A DNA stretch of 64,000 nt from Axinella damicornis (lineage: Eukaryota; Porifera; Demospongiae; Axinellida; Axinellidae), in assembly GCA_963931865.1 (NCBI GenBank), contig OZ007511.1, positions 13,634,189-13,698,188 of the forward strand, written 5' to 3'. Under the pieces are notes generated by a model. The model was not told the DNA's origin. It ran no database searches and saw nothing but the letters and a program-made list of their open reading frames with translations. The position numbers and the translations under genes were made by a program. This document shows, one piece after another, positions 23,650 to 34,761 of the stretch (its first letter is position 1; each line of letters opens with the position of its first letter).

Positions 23650-23921
23650 ACACTACACATGGCCAGAAACTTCTTCTCGCGCTCAGCGGTCACGCACAGG
23701 TGACAGAAAGCAGCATCAGCAACACGATCGTAGCGCAGCCAATCGTATTTCTCACACCAATCAGCTCTGAATGAACGTTTCTCTCTCTTGGATCCGAACA
23801 TACGGACAGGAAACGTGTACTTCTTGGAGGGATGAAACTTCGCAGGAATCCGAGCAGTAGTCAGTTCATCAGCATGCTCTGCTGCCTCAGCCATTGGCAT
23901 GCTGAGCTCAGCCACCCACAC
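23650..23921 (-). CDS. TTF/hAT-type zinc-finger exon upstream of the F-box exon
   Basis: An open ATG-initiated frame of about 90 residues. It reads FPVRMFGSKREKRSFRADWC and then YDWLRYDRVADAAFCHLCV, the TTF-type zinc finger found at the N-terminus of hAT transposases and ZMYM/ZNF862-like host proteins. It lies on the same strand as beta-TrCP and about 200 bp upstream of the F-box exon. A donor (T|gtatgt, near 23640) would leave phase 1, exactly what the F-box exon needs. It may therefore be the first exon of a fused zinc-finger/F-box/WD40 protein, or a transposon fragment parked in front of the gene. No transposase body or hAT C-terminal domain is nearby. Confidence 0.5.
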
Positions 23922-25013
23922 GAAATTACACTAAATTGACTTTTGCAACCACAATCCAACCCACTGCATGGTGATTCGATCCATAACGGTTCGGTTTATG
24001 GCTCTGTGATCACACGAAATGCTGACTACTGAACTGTAATGCATCCTAGCATCAGTGCACCAACTGGAAAGTTGGCAACAGTGTCGGGTGTGCTAAAATC
24101 CATTTCAATCACTACAAGGAATGATAATAATATGGCCATAAAAGCAGTACTGTACGAATTTTAATAAGCGCTTGGTCAGCATTGGTCTGGCGGCCACGGG
24201 ACCTGCGGGACCGGCTCCGGCGCCCCTGCCGGGCATGTACAGTGTGTGGTGTAGTACAAGTACTACCCAAGGAGGGCTCATTGGTACAGCCATCACCCTG
24301 GGACACTACAGTGTCATGGAGTGCCTTGCACCTGTGTTGTCTTGCTAGCAGTACAAGATGCTTAAGTTGCAAGCACAACACGGCTTCCAAGCGTGCTGTG
24401 CTGCTAGCAACACCATTGTGGCAATTGCCGTCTTACACACATACACATGACATTGCCTTGCTAATTATCACCACAACCAATATCAGAATAATCTTAGCAG
24501 GTACGCTGGCCTACCCTGAGGAAGTTGGAGTGGGGGCTGCAACTCTCTGCTCTGGTGCTGAATTCCCTCACTGACACCCTCCACTCTCTCCTGAGGGTAG
24601 ACATAGGTGTGGGGGGAGGGGATATAATTATGTACTATAGGGTCCATTGGGTAGATAAGTACATTTCTAATTGAAACATGAGCTGAAAATAAACATGCAC
24701 ACATTAAGCAAGCTGCTAGCAATGTCATATTCACGGATACTATACTCTCAAGTCTCTATAGGCAGGTATGTAAACAGCATAGGCTATCTGCTAATCTTTG
24801 GCCATAGCTAGCTATTGTAAGTATAGTTCCTGAATTGGCTCCCAGTATCTCCAACAGATTCCGTACTCCACTGGAATCACTGAACTCATGGCTGTTGTTT
24901 GCACTTTGTGGGCGGAGATTGTTTCAGACCAGGTGTACATGTACTTTCATGGAGTCATAACCACCATTACACAACAATTTTGATCTAAATTAGTGGGTAT
25001 AGATCTCGGCATC
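23922..25013. other. Intergenic DNA, no gene recognised
   Basis: A GC-richer patch at 24185-24245 has open frames on both strands but nothing I can name. No last exon for DD-B was recognised here. Confidence 0.4.
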
Positions 25014-25628
25014 CCTAATTATTCGGCACCCCTTCACGCAAATGGGAAAAATTATCTCTAATTTAGGGCAAGGGAATTCCCAAATAAATTATTTCGGAAT
25101 TTAATCTCTAATTGTAATGCGTTTTCGGCAGCTTGCCGTCCTATCCGAGAGGCTTATACAAGCCCAGAGCCAGCCAAGAGAGAGATCGGTGAGTTCGGTG
25201 CTGCCTCAAGCGGTGAAAGCTCCCAGTTGTCGCCAATGCACATGAGCCCCTGGAAGTCGACCGATCGCGTTCGACGTACGTGCCACATTGACCGGTGCAG
25301 TTTGTCCAATTCACGGTGAAAGCCCTACGCTGAAGTACACTCGCAAACCTCCGAGTCTTGCCCTGACCCTGAGATTTCGAGAGTCAACACAGTTGAACAT
25401 AGAACGACACGGGGTGACTCGATCGTACAGCCTGCGGCCGCACAGTTCGATATATTTCGCCGACAATTCTGACGCAGGTGCTTGTCGAAAGTATCAAGTA
25501 TGGAGTGTCACAGTCTGTACCAAGAGGAAAGACGCCCTACCGGTATAGCTGCTCGATCTTTAGACTTGAATCTCGAGTGGAAAAAATCCGACCGACCGAC
25601 CGCGGGTAACACTTCTAATTATTCGGCA
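25014..25628. repeat. Direct-repeat-bounded block with CpG-rich interior
   Basis: The phrase CTAATTATTCGGCAC occurs at 25014 and again at 25614 in the same orientation. The interior (about 25130-25600) is CpG-rich (gatcgcgttcgacgtacg) and unlike its AT-rich flanks. An AATTTAATCTCTAATT-type motif recurs near 25050-25110. Its identity is unknown; an inserted element is plausible. Confidence 0.4.
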
Positions 25629-25736
25629 CTTGTGCATTTTGGTACAAATTTTGCGATTTTACTTCTAGAAAAACTATTTCGAAAAATTAATAAAACCTGC
25701 CGAATTTTTAGAAGATATACGGTATTTCGAACTTAC

Positions 25737-26989
25737 CTCTGTGGCTTTCTTGGTTACTTCCTCTTCATAGACAACCTCACCAGCGACCTTCACCTTCAGA
25801 ATACGGTGCTGTCGGAAAAATGTGACGTCGATTTTCACTCTCTCTATCAGTTGGGAGATCAGGTAAGCTGGAACAAGCCATGTCACGGACACACAGCCTT
25901 TACGAACACGATCAAGCAAGGCTGTTGGTGGGGTGTCAGGCACTAGATATTGGTCAGAGAACATCTCCCATACATTGGTGAGATGTTGTAGGGAGTGATC
26001 GACAAAATCTGCTTTCCATTCTACCGGACGGTTGTAGCGAGGGTCATACTTTGCACTGTCCACTCGAGATTGGTCAGTACAGGCATCAAGCTCAGACTCG
26101 ATGCAATCTTCGATGCTTGCTACTATGGTGTATGCCTTGACATCTTTCTTGTAGTCATGGATCCAAGCCTCCATCTCAGGATCACCAGCCCCAAACTTTC
26201 GGACTATTCGCACGAGTGGGGAGTAGTGGAGACAATCCCACAGGCCGTGGTGGGTGATGGCTTCAAAGACTCTGGTCAAGCTGGTGGGGAGTGGAGGAAT
26301 GCAATCTCCCGGAGGGAAGAGGGCAGCAACAAAGAACCAAAATGTCTCAATGTCAACTCCATTCTTGAGCATTTTATCACGCACATTCGTAAGGAACACT
26401 GCAAATTTCTCGTTGATGGCTTGCCGATTCTCAAACGCAAAAGCAGCTGATTTGCTACGCTCTTCTGGATGGGAATCACCTGCAGGTGCAACAATGGGAA
26501 CTAATAATATGCAGCTAACAATAGACTCTAGATTGGAATGGAATGCCTATCTAGGATTGGATAGTCATATGGAAATGTTCTTTTAAATGCGTCATGAAGC
26601 TGTTCTTCGAATGGTCATACCTCTTGCTCCTTTGACATACTTCAGCTCTATCCTCTCAGCAGTAGTCAGCTCTCCCATTTCTCTGAGAGCAGTTACGATG
26701 TGCCTCCAGGAGGCCCCAGGGGTACTTTGCAACCATAAGTCAACCACCTCAACCTTGCGGCGTTCAATATCACCCGGATGTTCCTTTTCGATTTGACGCA
26801 GCTGGCCAGGCAGAAGACCTAACCTTATCCCGAGTTGGTGCCAGTCAGCAATCAACTTCAGCTCAGAGGAAAGATTCTTCACGTTCAGGGCACCTGACAT
26901 GGAGCAATTAAAAACGCTTGAAACCTTATGCAAGGAAGATATTAAAATGACTGACCTTTTTTTTCTACACTAGGAGCTTTGGACGCCAT
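25737..26989 (-). CDS. Death-domain protein, copy B (DD-B), 3' end not found
   Basis: Three minus-strand exons with matching phases: 26956-26989 (MASKAPSVEKK), 26621-26893 and 25737-26479, giving 350 codons before a strong donor (GAG|gtaagt). The death domain spans residues about 14-98 (LSSELKLIADWHQLGIRLGL, QLRQIEKEHPGDIE, VVDLWLQSTPGASWRHIVTAL). The conserved unnamed C-terminal region follows (WFFVAALFPPGDCIPPLP, FEAITHHGLWD, KFGAGDPEMEAW, YLVPDTPPTALLDRVRKG, WLVPAYLISQLIERVKID). Compared with DD-A the death domain is three residues shorter between helices. A last exon like that of DD-A was not recognised to the left. The start lies 268 bp from, and head-to-head with, the elongase start. 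Function inferred: death-fold signalling adaptor. Confidence 0.78.
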
Positions 26990-27256
26990 TTCACGCACGA
27001 ACTCTCAAGTGCAGAAAAGGGGCGTATCTCAATGGCTAGCTATATATAGCTAGCTAGCTAGCAATATCTATATATATAGCTAGTAAGCATCACGTGGGCA
27101 GCCATAGAAATGCGCGCTAAAAGAGCTAGGTCGAATTGCAGATGAGGGGGCGGGGCTGCTGAATGAGTTGTGTAAACTATCACATGCACAAGCTATGCAA
27201 TATCGCATAACACCTGTGACCTCGCATTTGTGGGCAAAGCTGAATATAGCGGGGCA
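26990..27256. promoter_or_regulatory. Shared intergenic region between DD-B and ELOVL
   Basis: The two start codons face away from each other across 267 bp. A TAGC/TATATATAGCTAGC-rich stretch lies at 27035-27085. The equivalent position in block A (12418-12761) has the same arrangement with inserted palindromes. The role as a bidirectional promoter is inferred. Confidence 0.5.
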
Positions 27257-30004
27257 ATGGGCGATTTGAGTCTGGACGTCTGGGCGGCCGTGAAAGATCG
27301 CTACGAGCTTGCGATCAAGAATGGCGGTACGTTGGGTGGAGCATGGGTCACTAATTAAGTGAAAAATGTGTTTAAATGCAACGTTATACTCTTGCGTAGC
27401 GAAGGTATTGCCAAAATGCTAGCCTTCATCCACACTGTTCCCTTCCAAATTGCAATGCCTCGTGACAATCTCGTGCAGTGTAGAAATTTATGTCAGATGA
27501 TCAACTGATCTTACCATTTCTTCCATTCAGACTCATGAGACTCTATAGGTTCTGGGGATTTTTATGAGGATGTCTACTAAGCTAACATGATATAACTGCA
27601 TGTTCTTTTTGCCGTGCTGCTGGTCCATTGGATTATTTCCCCCCCAAAACGCAGCTGGCCCGTGAGACCATGGGGCCGGCCCACCACGGCTGAAATCTCG
27701 TACGCCACCCCCTGAAATCACAGAAATCACAGCAGAAATCATGCAAGCCTTCATGAAATCAGCAATCACCTTTGCTCCGTTTGCTAGCATCTGTATACTA
27801 GTCAGTACACGAGCCTCAGCTCGCGTGTCAATTTGAAATCAACATAGGAATCATGAAATCGACACATGTACACACACACACACACACACTGACACCAACA
27901 CACATGCCACATGCACACACCCACAGACCCTCGCACAACACACTGGCCTCTGATGCAGACTCCATGGCCCACTCTTGCTCTGTGCATTGGCTACTTTGTC
28001 ATGTGCTGGGTAGGACCCTCACTGATGGAGAAACGGAAGGCATTTGAGCTGAGGCCCATCCTCATTGTCTACAACTTTGCCCTGGTCTTGCTCTCTATTT
28101 ACATGTTTCTTGAGGTGAGTGAATAGCTACTCTCAGAGTTGCTGAACACAATCTTACAACCCTGCTCTTGTTTGCCATGCGTGTACACACCCATTGTTTT
28201 GCTTACCACTCTTGCAGTTCTACCTGACCACCAAGGCACTTCACTACACCTATGTCTGTGACCCAGTGGTGTACTTACCAGATGAATACTCTACCAGAGT
28301 GAGTGATGCGATATTCATCAAGTCTGTGTCTGAATGTTTGTTACCATGGGAACGATGTTGAGTACTTCGATGAACAGCACACTGTTGTCCATACTTACAG
28401 CTGTCCACATGACGTTGAGTCCGTTCTGATACCACATACACTCAGATGTCATGGGGATATGCACAGCTTCACACTAACGTTTTGCCCGAGTTGCTGGTCC
28501 ATTGGAAAATTATCTCCAGATAATATTCATAAGTCACTAATTTATGACATTTAACTTCCTCTCCTGATACCAAATGTGGTACTCTGATTGGTTGAATCTC
28601 ACCCAAACACGGCATTAGTGGTACATGGTATAACAGGAAGTGCTTACCCAACCAACATCCACACTCACATGCATACACACTCACGCACATCCCCCACACA
28701 CACACCCACACACCCACACACACTCACACACCCACACACCTGCAGCTTGCGTCAGTAATGTGGTTGTACTACTTCTCCAAAATTGTTGAGTTTCTGGACA
28801 CACTCTTTTTCGTCCTCCGCAAGAAAAACAACCAGATCACCGTCCTCCACGTGTACCACCACAGCACCATGGTGATCCTCTGGTGGATCGGGGTCAAGTG
28901 GTACGCTGGAGGATCATGTGAGCACCAGCTAGTGGGCGGGGTTCAGGGAGGGAGGGAGGGAGGGAGTGGCATGTCCATAATTTATGCAATTCAACATGGA
29001 ACCTCAGTGCCTAGGGCCTTCCCCACATCCAGTCTCTGAATGTTCTTCCTCATTGATCTTCCTCCTCCTCCCTCCTCCTCCCCCTTCTCCTCCTCCACCC
29101 TCTTCCTCCTCCACACCAGCCTTCTTCTCAGCGATGGTGAACTGTTTGGTCCATGTGGTGATGTACAGCTACTATTGCCTGTCAGCCTGTGGTCCGGCAG
29201 TGAGACGCTTCCTCTGGTGGAAGAAGTATCTCACCATACTGCAACTGGTGGGCACAGGGGTTAGACATAATGAATTGTGTGTGGGGTAGGGGGGACCGGG
29301 AGGGGAGGAGGGGGATGGGGGACGGGGACTGGGAGGGAGGGGGGAGCTAGGGGTGGAGCGGGAGGGGAGAGGGGGAGAGGGGGAAAAGGGTCCAGGGGTC
29401 CAGGGAAGGGTTGATAGAAGTTTCATGCTTCCATGGCACAATCTTCCACCAAAGTTTGATTTGCATATCACACGTACACTCAACCTGGCGTGATAACGCA
29501 CAATTGAAGGTCAGTGTACATACATGCCAGTCAGTGATCAGCATGGTGCTGGAAAAGCATGAGGTGCATGGCCCCTCTTTCCAAAATGCTCCTCTCTACC
29601 TGTGTGGCCTCTGCTCCAGTTATCTCCTGTAGTCTCCTCTGAGGTCTCCAGTAATCTCCTCTGTAGTCTCCAGTAATCTCATACAAACTCGATGATCACT
29701 GAGCTATATTTCTTGATCCCATCTGCAGGTGCAGTTTGTATTGATTCTGGGGCATATCTCCCGATCACTCTACCTGGACTGTCCGAATGACAAGCGTCCG
29801 CAGTGGGCACTGGTAGTGTATGCCATCTCCCACCTGTTCCTCTTCTCAAACTTTTACAAACAGTCTTACACCAAGAGAGTACCAGCAGAGAAGAGGTCAA
29901 AAGGTCAAGTTTTGGAGGGCAGTGTGGCGAATGGGGGACCAGCTGGGCTGTTAGAGAATGAAGCAGGAGAGAGATTAGTTTCTGAAAGCAAAAAAGAACT
30001 GTAG
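27257..30004 (+). CDS. ELOVL: Very-long-chain fatty-acid elongase (ELOVL family, ELOVL4-like)
   Basis: Six exons with matching phases: 27257-27326, 27927-28114, 28218-28298, 28746-28917, 29120-29247 and 29729-30004, giving 304 residues. The family catalyses the condensation of malonyl-CoA with acyl-CoA in the endoplasmic reticulum. The HXXHH catalytic box is HVYHH at residues about 148-152, within the [20 protein letters not shown] context. Other family blocks are [28 protein letters not shown] and [12 protein letters not shown]. Several hydrophobic membrane segments are visible. The protein ends KKEL, a fit to the KKXX dilysine ER-retrieval signal. The sequence is closest by eye to the ELOVL4/ELOVL2/5 side of the family. 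The short first exon and CA-rich acceptors look typical for this window. Confidence 0.93.
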
Positions 30005-30224
30005 TTTCATGTAATGCCGGTAATGCTTATAATATAATTATTGATGGATTCAAGTTGATAATTCAGCTGAGTCCTTTTGCACTGCCACTTCACGTACGTT
30101 TGGGTTCCAATGTAACACACCACTCCCTGTAATGCCCAAATCCGAAATTTACTCAGTTATCAGTTATCAGGATGCCTGCAGGACTTGATTAACAGTTTAG
30201 TGATGCATGCAGTATTTGCACAGC

Positions 30225-30241
30225 TGGGGGGGGGGGGGGGG
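30225..30241. repeat. Poly-G run within a G-rich tract
   Basis: Opens a 300-bp G-rich, nearly C-free region (30225-30540), with another G run at 30460-30481. Confidence 0.8.
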
Positions 30242-30800
30242 TAAGTGATAAGAAGGGGAAGGAAGGATGCAGTGCTGAGAGCTAGGGGAGGGCCGGGTGC
30301 AGTGGTGAGAGGCTGAGGGGGTGGTGGTGAGAGGCCTGGGGGGTGGTGATGAAAGGGGGATGGGGTAGTGGTGAGAGGCCCGGGGGAGGGGTGGTGGTGA
30401 GAGGCCTGCATGGGGGGGGATGGGTGAAAGGGGGATGGGGCAGTGGAGGGGTGGTGGTGAGGGGGGGGGGGGGGGGGGGGGCGGTGGTGAGAGGGGAGGG
30501 GGAAGGGGAGGAAGGCAGTGGTGAGAGGTTGAGCTAGGGGGTCTGATGATGCATGAGAGGGTAGTGAGCTAGGGTGCATGGGGTCTGTTGGTGAGAGAGT
30601 TGCGGTTCATATGGAAAGAGCCTCCATGGCCAATGACAGCATTGCCATACGGCAGTGTTAAAGTTGACAAAAACTTTATCAACTTGTCAGTACATGAAAT
30701 ACGTACCTGTGGCATATAGCGCTACTATGTCTAAGAGGGTGTCTGCATGATAACATAACAATCTCATACACATAAAGACATCTACACATGGAAAGGTGTC

Positions 30801-32282
30801 CTAGGAGTAGGTGAGTATCTTGGTGCTGGTCAGCCAGCGTTGCACGGCCTCTACGTGTGCTGGGGAGGTGGTCTGCATCCTCTCCCTAGCCAGCTGGGAG
30901 CAGTCACCCTCCAGAGCAGAGTAGAGGTTTGAGTGCACCTGTGTGTGTGTGGGTGCAGTGCGTGTGTAACGTGTATGTGGTGTGTGTATGTGGTGTAAGT
31001 GTGTGTGTGAGTGAGTGTGTAATGGGTGGGTGAGTGAGTGTGTATGGGTGAGTGAGTGTATGTGTGGAGACGAGTGCATGATGATGTCAATGGCGATGAT
31101 GTCATCATGTACTCTTGGTGGAGGTGAGAGGGAATGCTATTGCCTTGTTACTTCAAGCTTTCAGTAACGTCATCATGCAAATACCATGCTGGGATTCCAA
31201 TGCCTCACCAACTCTGCCTATATGCAGCTTTACAGTGTAGAGTGACATTGCTATCAATGGTTTCCCATTGCGGGACCCTTTGGAGGTCCTGGTATCCAAA
31301 CTTATGCCCCCTCCAAGTTGAGCTGAGAAATCATGCTTACCTCGCCCCCCTCAGGTAGCTCCATTGAGAACTCAGTGCTGTCCTCTGTGACCTTTAGTCT
31401 GCAGCTCCTGTTGCCACCGACGTACGTACTCCAGGACAACTGTATAGTAAGAGGTTGCACTCATATTGTCATCCAAACAAAGGGTATTTACAGTGGGATA
31501 GTACAGTTAAGTGTAACCTTGAGTCCATGATTTCAAATGCAGTCATTGGTTGCATGGTAAAGAATGAATAAGCACACCTGCCTCCAATGGATCATGTCAG
31601 TTGGTCTCGATCATAGGATTTGTTCACAATCGATTGTTGCTGAGCAAAGCAAAGCTGAGGTGTGGGGATTGAAGGCTTGGGAAAAGACTGGACCTCAAGC
31701 CTGTCCCAATAGGACAGCCTCAGCACACTGAGGTTTTACAAAGATGAAGACCTCTTCAGTCTGATTGGACACTAGTCATGAATCAGCGACACCCAATGTT
31801 CTCACACAGGTACTTCTTTGGTATCCCGTGTGATACAAACTGGTCCTCACTTAGCAAAACTGTCAATGCCCATGAAAGCTGCTGCCAACTCCGCATACAT
31901 GTACGTATACAACAGTGCAGTATGTTATCGAGGGTTCTCTTTATATCGTAGAGTTCTTGGAGGTCTACATTCCTGCCTTATATATCTAGAGGCAGTTTTA
32001 CTGTGCAATGACTGTGACGTAGGTCACAAAGTTACACGACTAACGCAAAGTATGAAAGTCAGACGAATAACGTGTGACAGTGGTCCTCACCTGCTGTGTG
32101 TTCTGCTTGCTGGTACACTCGGCAGCCCTGACCACAAACTTGCCTCTGCTGGCCTCACTGTTCCACCTGCTCCAGGAGAAGGCAAAGGCTGTGGAGGCCA
32201 GAGCCATGTGGTGGTAGACTGATAGCTCTGTGACGGGGTTCTGGGAGTTGGGAGGGGAGGGGAGGGAGGGAAGGAGGAGAGG

Positions 32283-32316
<34 letters not shown>

Positions 32317-34730
32317 GGGGAGGGAGGGGAGGGGAGGTGAGGGAGGGGAGGGGGGAGGGGAGGGGGAGACTTTCTCAGACAAATGAAACTAAAAGTACTC
32401 TCTTCGCTGATGTTTTGTGTGTGTTGACAGGCTCACTTTGGGTGTGATGCTGACGTACTTGTCACCATCTGGCTCAGGAAAGAAGTTAGCACCAGCTTTG
32501 GCCAGCGCCTGGAGGAAAAACATTACAGTGTGCGTGTGTCACTGTTAGCCTCATTCCCAGGCGCTCGATTACCAACCTGCATCAGTTCCCTAGTGGTCAT
32601 GGGTGTGTTGGTGAGGTGGGAAAGGGCAGCTGTCTCCTCCTCCTCCACGGCCGCCCTCACCAGAGTGCAGACACTCTCCTGCGGGAGAGAACAGCTCAAA
32701 CAGTACACCACCATACCTAGCTTGCTAGCCTGGAGAGATAGTTGAAGTCAACCAATGTGTGGGAGACACTGGTGAACGATATGTACAATGCCAGCTGGCC
32801 CGGCAGCTGTGGAGTGTGACTTGTAGTTTGTCTTGTACGAATAACGAAAGTGGGTGGGGCTAAAAGTGGATAGGCCTCAGCTGGAATAGAACCAGGGAAA
32901 GGGTTCCATGCATAGTCAAAGTGGGTGGGGCTCAAAGTGGGTGGGGCTCAAAGTGGGTGGGGCTCAAAGTGGGTGGGGGTGTGGGGTTCAGTGGGATTGA
33001 AGAGCCAAAAAGGACTACTGCTATACAATCATACATACACACAGTGAATGTTACTCACCTTGATCTCCACGGAGACCTCTACCATTCCCCCGACAATGGT
33101 GAAGAGGGTGTGGTTGGGTCCGTGGGACACCATCTCCCAGCTCTGGTACGGCATATTCACATACAAGTCCTGCACATACGTAGAGAGGGATGGAGGGAGG
33201 GAGGGAGGGAGGGGGAAGGGAGGGAGGGAGGGAGGGAGGGAGGGAGGGAGGGAGGGAGGGAGGGAGGGAGGGAGGGAGGGAGGGAGGGAGGGAGGGAGGG
33301 AGGGACAGATGGAGGGATGGAGGAGTGGAGGGGTTTGTACGACTGAGTTGCTGGATTGAGCTGCTGGTAAAATCTGAAATCAGAGCAGCCGTGATCTGTG
33401 TGGTGACTTTATCTTTATCCAACTACCAGGTATATCCTCCCCTGAATGTATGTGCATATGATTGTAGTATCCTCATTAGATGTTCAGAGGTATGTGGATT
33501 GCATGCAAATTGGAGCACAGTTGGTACGTACCACCATGATGGCCAGCGGTGTGAAGTGGAAGGTCTGAAAGGATACCATTCTCTCCTCTATGTGTGGGAG
33601 GGGAGGGAAGAAGGGGGGAGAAGGGAGGGGAAGGGGAACGAGGGGGGAGGGAGAGAGGGAGAGTAACTTGCTGAATTTCAACAGTTATCACTAGTCAGAT
33701 AAGATGAGGTTGTAATTACCAAACACATTTTCATTGCTGTGTTTGCTCACCGAGGTCAAAGGTCACCTCCTTCAGTCCATTAGTCCTCCAGATTTGGAGG
33801 TCAGCATCCCACCTCGCCAGCTGTGGTGCCTCTGAGAAGAGGAAGGGTTCTGGCAGCCTGGAGGGAGTGGGAGGAAGGGAGGGAGGGAGGGAGGGAGGGA
33901 GGGAGGGAGGGAGGGAGGGAGGGAGGGAGGGAGGGAGGGACGGAGGGAGGGAGGGAGGGAGGGAGGGAGGGAGGGACGGAGGGAGGGAGGGAGGGAGGGA
34001 GGGAGGGAGGGAGGGAGGAGGGAGGGACGAGGGAGGGAGGGGAAGGTAAGGAAAGAAGATCAAGTGAGAGGGATGAGGGGGAAGGAGGAAGATGGGAGGA
34101 GGGAAGAACAGGAAGGATGGAAGAAAGGAGGAGAGGAGGAGGAGGACAGATGACCTATAGAATATTTATCCTGTACTGAAACGGTTTACTCGGCTGCAAG
34201 TGCGTATGCAGACAGTACCATAACCATCTCCTTGATTGTGAAATAGATGTGCTGATGCAGACGCTTATAGAGAGATGGTCTGAAGGAAGGGAGGAGGTGA
34301 CAGAGGGTGGAAGGGGGGGTGGGGTGAGAGAGGGACACAGAGTTCTGCTCACTTCATGGAGATGCTGATAGCCGGCCAGAGGGAGGAGCCAGGGAGGGGT
34401 ACAGGGGCCTGCTGCTGCTCTCCCTCCTCATCCCCAGTCGGCTTAGGGGCTCGAACTACCTCCGCAGGATAGGGGTAGGGGGTCAGCTGATGGGATATGG
34501 CTGTGTAGGATCGAGGGTGTGTGCGTGGGGAGGGAGATGGTGTGTGGGAGGGTGTGTGCATGGGGAGGGGGGATGCAGTGCTACAACGATGGTCACCAGT
34601 GAAGAGGGTGGGAGTGAGAAAATTTATGGGATGATAACTAAATTCAGTTATGCTTTCAGAGACTTGGACAGACAAGGCAGAAACGGGATAGACAGACAGA
34701 CAGAAGGATAGAGAGAATGATGGAAAGGAC

Positions 34731-34761
<31 letters not shown>

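Noticed and set aside
24112..24574. Open frames on both strands in a GC-rich patch
   Set aside because: No recognisable motif, no consistent splice sites and no evident link to beta-TrCP or DD-B.
25995..26450. 151-residue plus-strand ORF over DD-B
   Set aside because: Antisense shadow of the third DD-B exon; the same shadow appears over DD-A.
30160..30579. Proline/histidine-rich ORF
   Set aside because: Antisense translation of the G-rich tract between ELOVL and DNAI7.
33051..34179. Long Gly-Arg-Glu or Ser-Leu-Pro repeat ORFs
   Set aside because: Translations of the GGGA arrays, present in many frames at once.
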